This document shows, one piece after another, positions 1 through 5,128 of a stretch of DNA of 6,728 nucleotides. The notes beneath the pieces are model-generated. The model did not search any database. It was not told where the DNA came from and saw nothing but the letters and a program-made list of their open reading frames with translations. Each line of letters starts with the position of its first letter. Position 1 is the first letter of the stretch. Position numbers and translations under genes: made by a program. Origin of the DNA: Rhodospirillaceae bacterium CCH5-H10. GTDB taxonomy: Bacteria; Pseudomonadota; Alphaproteobacteria; Reyranellales; Reyranellaceae. Where the stretch lies: the NCBI GenBank assembly GCA_001557035.1, contig LSKJ01000890.1, positions 1 through 6,728 of the forward strand, read 5' to 3'.

Positions 1-100
1 ACCCGGCGGCGCGCCCGCCGGTTCGCAGACCGGCGGCAACACGGGGCCCGGTACTGGTGGCAACACCGGCGGCGGCTCCAGTCCCGGCAACGGCGGCTAG
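1..100 (+). CDS. C-terminal end of a glycine-rich low-complexity protein (partial)
   Basis: This is the 3' end of a gene that begins before the window. Reading from base 2 gives 32 codons and a TAG stop at 98-100. The tail is almost only Gly, Asn, Thr, Ser and Pro and contains two tandem copies of an eight-residue unit TGGNTGxG (bases 29-52 and 53-76). Such tails are usually disordered linkers or surface-exposed termini, but nothing here shows the function of the rest of the protein. The frame is supported by codon-wise GGC/AAC/ACC repetition and by the position of the stop exactly at the edge of the terminal inverted repeat that follows. The stop codon takes its third base from that element; without the element the reading would end one codon later in the same place as TAA. 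The gene converges with the ArsC-family gene at 280-627. I am fairly sure it is coding, but cannot identify it. Confidence 0.6.
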   Translation, partial: PGGAPAGSQTGGNTGPGTGGNTGGGSSPGNGG

Positions 101-121
101 AGTCTTTCCGTCTCAGATTGA
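98..121 (+). repeat. Left terminal inverted repeat of the MITE-like element
   Basis: This 24-base end pairs with 259-282. The first 13 bases are a perfect match to the reverse complement of the other end; the inner part matches as AGAT-n-GA with four mismatches. Its first three bases, TAG, are also the stop codon of the upstream glycine-rich gene. Confidence 0.7.
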
Positions 122-155
122 CCCACCGGCCTCATCCTGAGTGAGCGTCTGCGCT

Positions 156-229
156 GGGGGCGCGCCACTCCAGTGGCGCGATCATGGCCCACCACACACA
201 AAGACGCGCCACTGGAGTGGCGCGCCCCC
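156..229. repeat. Nested palindrome: two perfect 25-bp arms, each itself palindromic
   Basis: Bases 156-180 and 205-229 are exact reverse complements of each other (25 of 25), separated by a 24-base spacer (181-204). Each arm contains a near-perfect palindrome of its own: CGCGCCACTCCAGTGGCGCG at 161-180 and its mate at 205-224, with 9-bp half-sites around a CC or GG centre. In single strands the region can fold either as one long 25-bp hairpin or as two short hairpins, the layout of REP/BIME-type elements and of some MITE cores. It lies between two convergent genes, so it could also slow or end transcription from both sides, but no T-run follows it, so it is not a standard intrinsic terminator. 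Confidence 0.8.
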
Positions 230-258
230 GGCAAGATGGGCTTCTCAGAATTAGCGAA

Positions 259-282
259 TCGATCTCGGCCGGAAAGACTCTA
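259..282 (-). repeat. Right terminal inverted repeat of the MITE-like element
   Basis: Read on the minus strand it begins TAGAGTCTTTCCG, identical to the left end. Its first three bases (282-280 on the minus strand) are the TAG stop of the ArsC-family gene, so both convergent genes end in the same 13-mer. Confidence 0.7.
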
Positions 283-627
283 AGCCCGGGCGAGCGTCTC
301 GTACTGCTCGGGCTTGAAGCCGACCAGCAGCTTGCCGCCCGCCTCCAGCACCGGCCGCTTGATCATCGAGGGCTGGGCGATCATCAGGGCGATCGCCCTG
401 GTTTCCGTCAGCCCTTCCTTGTCCTTGTCAGGCAGCTTGCGGAAGGTCGTGCCGGCGCGGTTCAGCAGAACCTCCCAGCCGACCTTCTTCGCCCATGCTT
501 CGAGGCGGCCGCGATCGATGCCGGCCGCCTTGTAGTCGTGGAAATCGTAGGTGACGCCCTTCTTGTCGAGCCAGGCGCGCGCCTTCTTCATCGTGTCGCA
601 GTTCTTGATTCCGTAGATCGTGGTCAT
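280..627 (-). CDS. ArsC/Spx-family thioredoxin-fold protein (YffB-like)
   Basis: The 115-aa product has the full length and pattern of the YffB branch of the ArsC/Spx family, small cytoplasmic proteins with a thioredoxin-like fold. The N-terminal strand and active-site loop read YGIKNCDTMKKAR (residues 5-17) with the single conserved Cys10, and a KRP motif at 90-92 supplies the conserved Arg91 before the last strands. Classical arsenate reductase uses such a Cys with glutaredoxin and glutathione. YffB-like members are often annotated arsenate reductase without proof, and no other arsenic gene lies nearby, so I would not assign that reaction. The ATG at 627 starts directly at the conserved N-terminus; the ribosome binding site is weak (GTGGGTG). 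It begins 18 bases after the solute-binding protein gene on the same strand, so co-transcription is likely. Its TAG stop falls in the right terminal repeat of the MITE-like element. Confidence 0.9.
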   Translation of the reverse strand: MTTIYGIKNCDTMKKARAWLDKKGVTYDFHDYKAAGIDRGRLEAWAKKVGWEVLLNRAGTTFRKLPDKDKEGLTETRAIALMIAQPSMIKRPVLEAGGKLLVGFKPEQYETLARA

Positions 628-645
628 GCACCCACGATCCCGAAG

Positions 646-2229
646 TCAGGGCTGGACGTCCAGCCCCTTGTAGAGGGCGGCACTGTAGATCCCGTGCGAG
701 CGTACGTTCTTGATGCTCTTCTTGGCGACCAGGAAGAGCCTCGAATGTGCCGCCGGGATCATCAGCGCCTCGTCGTGAACACGGCGCTGGACCTCCTTGA
801 AGAACTTCTCGCGGTCGGCGTCGTTCGTCGCCGTGCGACCGGCATCGAGAAGGCGATCGGTCTCCGCGTCGTTCCACATCATGCGATTGGGAACCGGCCG
901 GTTCTTGGAGTGATAGTAGAGATACATCTGGTCGCCGGCCGAGGTGTACGGCACCGACAGGGTCCAGATGTCGTAGTCCTGCTGGGCGATCTTCTGGAAG
1001 AAGACCGTGGGGTCCCAGGTCTGGATCTTGATGTCGATGCCCACCGTGCGGGCGGCGCCCTGCAGCACCTCCGACAGCTTGGGATTCTGTCCCACCGTGT
1101 AGGAATACATCAGCAGTTCGAGCTTCTTGCCGTCCTTGTGCCGGAAGCCGTCGGCTCCCATTGTCCAGCCGGCTTCGTCGAGCAGCTTCTTCGATTTCTC
1201 GGGATCCCTCTTGGTCAGGACGTCGAGCGTCGCCGGCTCGAAGTCGAGCGCCTTGGGATGGACCAGCGACCGTGCCGTCTCCGCCTGGCCGAAGAAGATC
1301 GCCTTGTTGATCTCCTCGCGGTCGACGAGATGGGCGAGCGCCTGGCGGACGCGCTTGTCCTGCATGTTCTCGCGCGTGCTCTTCAGGCCCCAGTAGAACA
1401 TCGCGAAATCGGCGGTCGGTTCGTAGACGGTGAGATTCGGCGCCTTCTTGAGGGTCTCGATCGCCTGCAGCGGGTTCCAGTGACAGAAGTCCGCCTGGCC
1501 CGAGAGCATCGTGGCGATGCGAGTCGTTTCCTCCGGCACGATGCGCCAGATCATCTTCTCGTACTTCACCGGGCCCTTGTTGGCATAGACCCCGGTCGGT
1601 CCCCACTTGTAGGCATCGTGGCGCTTCAGCACGAGTTCCTTGCGGGGCTGCCAGCTTTCCCAGCAGAGCGGCCCCGTACCGTCGAAGCCCTTGACGCCGA
1701 AATCGGCGCCGAGCGCCTCGACATTGTCCTTGTTGATGATCGTCGCGGCGAAGTTCGCGAGATCGACCAACAGTTCGGAATGCGGCCGCTTCAGCTTGTA
1801 GACGAGCGTGTACGGGTCGGGCGCGGTCAGGCTGTCGATCTCACCCAGTCGCCAGTAGAAGGGCCAGCGCGCCGAGGGATCGGCCAGCCGGGTGAAGGAA
1901 TAGATGACGTCGGCGGCGGTGAACTTCTTGCCGCTGCAGAACGTGACGTCGTCACGCAACGCGAACGTGTAGGTGAGCCGGTCGTCGGAAATCGTCCACG
2001 ACTTGGCCAACAGCGGATGGACCTTCTTCAGGTCCCAGTCGAGCGCGACCAGCGTGTCGCCCATCATGAACATGGGATGCCCCATGCCGCTCGACGTATT
2101 GTTGTGCGGGTCGTACTTGGGCGCATCCTGCGAGCGGATGTTCACGAAGATTTGTGCAGAGGCCGGCATCGCGAGCGCGCACCAACCCAGCGCGAGCGCC
2201 AGCACGGCGCCCGTTGCTCCCTTGATCAT
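646..2229 (-). CDS. ABC transporter substrate-binding protein, family 5 (peptide/nickel type)
   Basis: This 527-aa protein is a periplasmic extracellular solute-binding protein family 5 member (SBP_bac_5), the capture component of peptide, nickel or opine-type ABC importers. Residues 1-25 form a Sec signal peptide: a Lys at position 3, a hydrophobic core (residues 6-20) and an ASA cleavage site before Gln26. The Cys at position 17 is not in a lipobox, so it should be a soluble periplasmic protein. The family signature is clear at about 74-115 (LLAKSWTISDD, then YTFALRDDVTF, then FTAADVIYSFTRL). The binding lobes continue to the C-terminus at normal length. The start at 2229 is preferred over an in-frame ATG at 2298 because it begins the signal peptide and follows GGGAGG by 7 bases. 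No permease or ATPase gene is visible, so the ligand is unknown. The ArsC-family gene follows 18 bases downstream. Confidence 0.93.
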   Translation of the reverse strand: MIKGATGAVLALALGWCALAMPASAQIFVNIRSQDAPKYDPHNNTSSGMGHPMFMMGDTLVALDWDLKKVHPLLAKSWTISDDRLTYTFALRDDVTFCSGKKFTAADVIYSFTRLADPSARWPFYWRLGEIDSLTAPDPYTLVYKLKRPHSELLVDLANFAATIINKDNVEALGADFGVKGFDGTGPLCWESWQPRKELVLKRHDAYKWGPTGVYANKGPVKYEKMIWRIVPEETTRIATMLSGQADFCHWNPLQAIETLKKAPNLTVYEPTADFAMFYWGLKSTRENMQDKRVRQALAHLVDREEINKAIFFGQAETARSLVHPKALDFEPATLDVLTKRDPEKSKKLLDEAGWTMGADGFRHKDGKKLELLMYSYTVGQNPKLSEVLQGAARTVGIDIKIQTWDPTVFFQKIAQQDYDIWTLSVPYTSAGDQMYLYYHSKNRPVPNRMMWNDAETDRLLDAGRTATNDADREKFFKEVQRRVHDEALMIPAAHSRLFLVAKKSIKNVRSHGIYSAALYKGLDVQP

Positions 2230-2236
2230 GTCGCTT

Positions 2237-2242
2237 CCTCCC
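2237..2242 (-). promoter_or_regulatory. Ribosome binding site of the solute-binding protein gene
   Basis: On the minus strand the sequence GGGAGG ends 7 bases before the ATG at 2229. It decides the start in favour of 2229 and against the upstream in-frame ATG at 2298. Confidence 0.8.
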
Positions 2243-2269
2243 GCCGGTGTATTCCCGGCTATGGGGAGG

Positions 2270-2298
2270 AGCCTATCCGGGGTTGAGCGAACCGCCAA
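2270..2298 (-). promoter_or_regulatory. Possible sigma-70 promoter for the solute-binding protein gene
   Basis: Read on the minus strand, TTGGCG (2298-2293) and TAGGCT (2275-2270) are separated by 17 bases and would give a leader of roughly 35 bases before the ATG at 2229. The -35 match is reasonable and the -10 match is weak. The call rests on motif spacing and on its position in the only gap that could hold this promoter. Confidence 0.3.
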
Positions 2299-2325
2299 GC
2301 GGCTCGACGGGCGCCGCGGGGTTTG

Positions 2326-2331
2326 TTTAAA
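2326..2331 (+). promoter_or_regulatory. Possible -10 element of a leaderless transcript
   Basis: TTTAAA lies 8 bases before the ATG at 2340 in an otherwise GC-rich gap. A transcript from it would begin at or next to the start codon. No purine-rich ribosome binding site precedes this ATG (the bases before it are GTCCGCCC), which fits a leaderless mRNA. No good -35 box is seen at the usual distance. Confidence 0.3.
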
Positions 2332-2339
2332 GTCCGCCC

Positions 2340-2720
2340 ATGCCCATCGAGTACACGATCGACCACGCCAAGCGTTTCGTCCACGCCCGTGTTCTGGGGG
2401 TCATCACGCTGAAGGACATCGAGGACTTCACCGATAACGTCGTGGCGCAGGACGCCCTTACCTACCGCAAGCTTTTCGACGGCAGCCAGGGCGATGGCAC
2501 CTATACCGACGAGGATGTCATGTCTCTCGCGGCCCGTGCCGCGGCCTATGCGAGCCTCGCCCAGCGGGGACCGCTGGCGTTGGTGCCTAGACCCGGCAAT
2601 GGCGCCGATCTAGCCCGGCGCTTCGTCAATCTCGGCAAGTTCACCGGGCAGGCGCAAATATTCAGTTCGCCGGAAGAAGCCCTGAAGTGGCTCGAGAACC
2701 AGCCGGAAGGCGAGACCTGA
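2340..2720 (+). CDS. Conserved hypothetical protein, possibly STAS/SpoIIAA-like fold
   Basis: The 126-aa product has no signal peptide, membrane segment or cysteine and should be cytoplasmic. Its outline is alternating strands and helices: an N-terminal strand pair (MPIEYTIDHAKRFVHARVLG), a helix beginning ITLKDIEDFTDNVV, a strand KLFDGS, an Ala-rich helix (about 60-72), a strand GPLALVP, then a helix LARRFVNLG and a final IFSSPEEALKWLE. This pattern resembles small STAS/SpoIIAA-like proteins found as orphans in Alphaproteobacteria; the resemblance is my judgement, not a search result, and no function follows from it. Codon use matches the neighbours. It is divergent from the solute-binding protein gene with a 110-bp gap and convergent with the sulfite reductase operon, its TGA lying immediately next to that operon's last stop. 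It lacks a visible ribosome binding site. Confidence 0.8.
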   Translation: MPIEYTIDHAKRFVHARVLGVITLKDIEDFTDNVVAQDALTYRKLFDGSQGDGTYTDEDVMSLAARAAAYASLAQRGPLALVPRPGNGADLARRFVNLGKFTGQAQIFSSPEEALKWLENQPEGET

Positions 2721-2723
2721 TCA
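2718..2723. other. Back-to-back stop codons of convergent genes (TGATCA)
   Basis: The + strand TGA (2718-2720) is followed directly by TCA (2721-2723), which is the minus-strand TGA of the DUF934 gene. There is no spacer, so any terminator must lie inside the opposing gene; I see no hairpin with a T-run here. Confidence 0.95.
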
Positions 2724-3161
2724 GAGAACGGCGCTTTCGCGCTCGAGCCTGCGAAGCGCCGCCGGAATCTGGTCGTCCTCGGCCGGCTGGTAGACCACGC
2801 TGAACAGGGTCCGCGCCTTGGCGAGGGCCTCGCCGAATCCCTTCTGCTCGCTCTCGAACGAGTCGAAGCCGCAGCGCAGCATGAACCCGATCTGATCCTG
2901 CAGCACGCCGCCCGTCGCACGCAGTTCGCCGCGATAGCCGAGGCGGCCTCGCAGCAGGCGGGCCTGGCTGTAGGCGCGGCCGTCGCTGAACTTCGGGAAG
3001 TCGAGCACGATCAGACGCAGGCGGCCGACATGCGGCGTGAGGTCCTCGACCGGATCGGTGTTGGCCAGCGAGACCGCCGGCCATTCGGGGCGCAACTGCC
3101 ATTCGGCGAACGGCAGGGCGACGTAGGATGCGGGCAGGCCTTCTTCGCTAAACAGCGGCAT
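2721..3161 (-). CDS. DUF934 family protein of the sulfite reduction operon
   Basis: This 146-aa cytoplasmic protein belongs to the DUF934 family, which is regularly found next to cysI/cysH in Proteobacteria and is often labelled 'oxidoreductase probably involved in sulfite reduction' without direct proof. Diagnostic stretches are the strand RLIVLDFPKFSDGRAYSQAR (residues 49-68), LLRGRLGYRGELRATG (69-84), and VLQDQIGFMLRCGFDSFE (86-103). A single Cys97 is present and there is no cofactor motif I recognise. The start is the ATG at 3161 because AAGGAG lies 7 bases upstream and the family N-terminus begins there. The gene starts 14 bases inside the end of cysI, so the two are expected to be translated together. 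It is the last gene of the unit; cysH, which often follows, is absent, and the next gene is convergent. Confidence 0.9.
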   Translation of the reverse strand: MPLFSEEGLPASYVALPFAEWQLRPEWPAVSLANTDPVEDLTPHVGRLRLIVLDFPKFSDGRAYSQARLLRGRLGYRGELRATGGVLQDQIGFMLRCGFDSFESEQKGFGEALAKARTLFSVVYQPAEDDQIPAALRRLERESAVL

Positions 3162-4821
3162 AGACTCTCTCCTTGAAAGGCTGGGCGCCGATGCGCCGGT
3201 AGGTATCGACGAAACGCTCGCCTTCCTGGCGGGCGTCGAGATAGGTGCCGACAAGCTCGTCGACCGCCTCGACCACCCTGTCGGCGGTGACGGCCGGTCC
3301 GAGGATCGTTCCAATCGCCGTCTTGCCGAAGTCGACGTCGCCGCCGAGGCTGATCTGATAGAGCTCGACGCCGTTCTTATCGACGCCGAGGATGCCGATA
3401 TGGCCGACATGGTGATGGCCGCAGGCGTTGATGCAGCCCGAGATCTTGATCTTGAGATCGCCGATGTCGTGCTGCCGCGCGAGGCTCGCGAAATGGTCCG
3501 AGATGCGCTGCGCCACCGGGATCGAGCGCGCGTTGGCCAGCGCGCAATAGTCGAGGCCCGGGCAGGCGATGATGTCGGTGATCTTGCCGACATTGGCTTC
3601 GGCGAAGCCCAGCGTCTGCAGCGAACGATAGACCTGAGGCAGGTCCTCGATCGCGACATGGGGGAAGATCAGGTTCTGTTCGTGGCTGACCCGCAATTCG
3701 GCCTGGCTGTAGGCCTCGGCGATGTCGGCGACGCCATCCATCTGCGTGGCGCTGGCATCGCCCGGCGGCGCGCCGGCCGGCTTCAGCGACGCGGTCACGA
3801 TGGCGTAGCCCGGCACACGATGCGGCGCGACGTTGGACTTGAGCCAGAGCGCGAAGTCCGGATCGGTGAGACGCTGCGCTTCGACCGGGCCTGAGATCGC
3901 GGGCCGCGCCGGCAGGTCCGGCGGCGCGAACTGGCGCGAGATCGACTCGATCGTCTCGGCTGGCAGCGCCAGCGCACCGTCGCGCATTGCGGCGTATTCG
4001 GCCTCGACCTCTTCGCGCATCTTCTCGACGCCGACTTCATGCACCAGGATCTTGATTCGCGCCTTGTAGAGATTGTCGCGCCGGCCATAGCGGTTGTAGA
4101 CGCGCAGGGTCGCCTGGAGATAGGCGAGCAGCTCGCTCTTCGGCAGGAACTCGCGCAGCGTCTTGCCGATCATCGGGGTTCGGCCGAGGCCGCCACCCAC
4201 GATCACCTCAAAGCCCACTTCACCCTGCTCGTTCCGCCACAGGCGCAGGCCGATGTCGTGCACGCGTACGGCCGCGCGATCGTTCGGTGAGCCGGTGATG
4301 GCGATCTTGAACTTGCGCGGCAGGAAGGTGAATTCGGGATGCAGCGTCGACCACTGGCGCACGATCTCTGCCCAGATGCGCGGGTCCTCGATCTCGTCGA
4401 TCGCGGCGCCGGCGTAGTGATCGGCCGTCACGTTGCGGATGCAGTTGCCGGACGTCTGCATCGCATGCATGTCGACTTCGGCCAGCGCCGCCAGCGCGTC
4501 GGGCGCGTCCTCCAGCCTGATCCAGTTGAGCTGCAGGTTCTGGCGCGTCGTGAAGTGGCCGTAGCCGCGATCGTACCTGCGTGAGATGTCGGCGAGCTTG
4601 CGGAGCTGCCGCGAGGACAGCGTGCCGTAGGGAATGGCGATCCGCAGCATGTAGGCATGGAGCTGCAGGTAGAGGCCGTTGTGGAGGCGCAGCGGCTTGA
4701 ACTGCTCCTCGGTCAGCTCGCCCGCCAGTCGGCGGCGCACCTGGTCGCGGAACTGATCGACGCGCTCGGAGACGAGCGTGCGGTCGTAGTCGTCGTACCG
4801 GTAGAAATGGGTATCAGGCAT
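3148..4821 (-). CDS. cysI: Assimilatory sulfite (or nitrite) reductase, siroheme/4Fe-4S hemoprotein
   Basis: The 557-aa enzyme reduces sulfite to sulfide (or nitrite to ammonia) with six electrons at a coupled siroheme and 4Fe-4S centre in the cytoplasm. It has the two-fold NIR_SIR architecture: a ferredoxin-like half-domain near 45-110 with YMLRIAIPYG (57-66) and TTRQNLQLNW (91-100), the first reductase domain from about 120 (SGNCIRNVTADHYAG), a second half-domain near 325-405, and the cluster ligands CPGLDYC (Cys420, Cys426) and CINAC (Cys463, Cys467) followed by GHHHVGHIG. All four ligands are intact and length is normal. The start at 4821 is chosen because the family N-terminus (MPDTHFYRYDDYDR) begins there; a longer in-frame reading would run back into the DUF2849 gene. 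It overlaps that gene by 8 bases and has no strong ribosome binding site. Sulfite is favoured over nitrite because of DUF2849 and DUF934 beside it. No flavoprotein subunit is present, so ferredoxin or another donor is likely. Confidence 0.94.
   Translation of the reverse strand: MPDTHFYRYDDYDRTLVSERVDQFRDQVRRRLAGELTEEQFKPLRLHNGLYLQLHAYMLRIAIPYGTLSSRQLRKLADISRRYDRGYGHFTTRQNLQLNWIRLEDAPDALAALAEVDMHAMQTSGNCIRNVTADHYAGAAIDEIEDPRIWAEIVRQWSTLHPEFTFLPRKFKIAITGSPNDRAAVRVHDIGLRLWRNEQGEVGFEVIVGGGLGRTPMIGKTLREFLPKSELLAYLQATLRVYNRYGRRDNLYKARIKILVHEVGVEKMREEVEAEYAAMRDGALALPAETIESISRQFAPPDLPARPAISGPVEAQRLTDPDFALWLKSNVAPHRVPGYAIVTASLKPAGAPPGDASATQMDGVADIAEAYSQAELRVSHEQNLIFPHVAIEDLPQVYRSLQTLGFAEANVGKITDIIACPGLDYCALANARSIPVAQRISDHFASLARQHDIGDLKIKISGCINACGHHHVGHIGILGVDKNGVELYQISLGGDVDFGKTAIGTILGPAVTADRVVEAVDELVGTYLDARQEGERFVDTYRRIGAQPFKERVYAAV
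3169..3174 (-). promoter_or_regulatory. Ribosome binding site of the DUF934 gene, inside cysI
   Basis: AAGGAG on the minus strand, 7 bases before the ATG at 3161, lies within the last codons of cysI. It fixes the DUF934 start, and is the strongest such site in the operon. Confidence 0.8.
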
Positions 4822-5128
4822 AACGCACCGCGTCGGCGGCGATGGCGTCGAAGGTGAGGCCCGACGCACGGATCTTCTCGCGCAGGGAGAGCGGCTCGAT
4901 CGTGCCGTCGTCATCCTCTGTCACCGCCACCAGGAAGGGGTCGATCACGGTGAAGGCCTCGGCCCGCGCGCGCTCGAGCAGGATTTCCGAACTGCGCTTG
5001 TCCCGGGCAACGGCGGCGTTTTCCAGCCGGTCGGTCCACTGGCCCGCATCGTCGAGCCAGACGACGATGCCATCGACCAGGCGGTTGGCGGAAGCGACCT
5101 GGAGATCGCCGGTGAGATTCTTGGCCAT
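4814..5128 (-). CDS. DUF2849 family protein between cysG and cysI
   Basis: This 104-aa cytoplasmic protein matches what I know of DUF2849, a small family found almost only between siroheme synthase and sulfite reductase genes of Alphaproteobacteria. It begins NLTGDLQVASANRLVDGIVV (residues 4-23), continues with WLDDAGQW and a helix rich in Arg/Glu (about 43-58), then an acidic turn EDDDG (71-75) and a C-terminal helix beginning PLSLREKIRASG. There are no cysteines or histidines, which argues against metal or redox chemistry; a scaffold, assembly or regulatory role is open. The ATG at 5128 shares its A with the last base of the cysG stop (TGATG) and is preceded by AAAGG 7-8 bases upstream. Its own stop lies 8 bases inside cysI, so it sits in a translationally coupled chain. 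Confidence 0.88.
   Translation of the reverse strand: MAKNLTGDLQVASANRLVDGIVVWLDDAGQWTDRLENAAVARDKRSSEILLERARAEAFTVIDPFLVAVTEDDDGTIEPLSLREKIRASGLTFDAIAADAVRYA

Larger units (their letters stand above)
98..282. mobile_element. MITE-like non-autonomous element with TA target duplication
   Basis: Bases 98-121 and 259-282 are imperfect inverted repeats: the outer 13 bases (TAGAGTCTTTCCG) are identical and 20 of 24 match overall. Each end carries TA, so the simplest reading is an element of 181 bp (100-280) starting GAGTCTTTCCG, flanked by a 2-bp TA duplication. TA duplications are typical of IS630/Tc1-mariner elements and of the IS427 group of IS5; I cannot say which. There is no transposase and no credible ORF inside, so it would be moved in trans. 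The middle holds a 25-bp nested palindrome. Removing the element and one TA joins base 97 to TA and base 283, and leaves both flanking genes with a stop codon at the same residue (TAA on the + strand, TAG on the minus strand). The insertion is therefore silent for both proteins. Family assignment needs other copies in the genome. Confidence 0.62.

Noticed and set aside
1..40. CCGGCGG/CCGCCGG hairpin at the left edge
   Set aside because: Explained by Gly/Pro/Ala codons (GGC, CCG) in a low-complexity coding tail; no separate role is supported.
156..229. Bidirectional intrinsic terminator for the convergent genes
   Set aside because: The stem is strong but no T-run follows on either strand; the nested symmetry and terminal repeats fit a mobile or REP-like element better.
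280..627. Arsenic resistance gene arsC as part of an ars locus
   Set aside because: The protein is of the YffB/Spx-like branch and there is no arsR, arsB/acr3 or arsH nearby, so the arsenate reductase function is not supported.
184..2286. A 700-codon open frame on the + strand opposite the ArsC-family and solute-binding protein genes
   Set aside because: It is rich in Arg, Leu, Val and Gly with no family pattern, lies wholly antisense to two clear genes and runs through their intergenic gap. In GC-rich DNA the strand opposite a real gene often lacks stops.
2721..3659. Extended 312-codon reading of DUF934 into cysI
   Set aside because: The first 166 codons are Ser/Arg-rich frame-shifted cysI; AAGGAG before the ATG at 3161 and the family start settle it.
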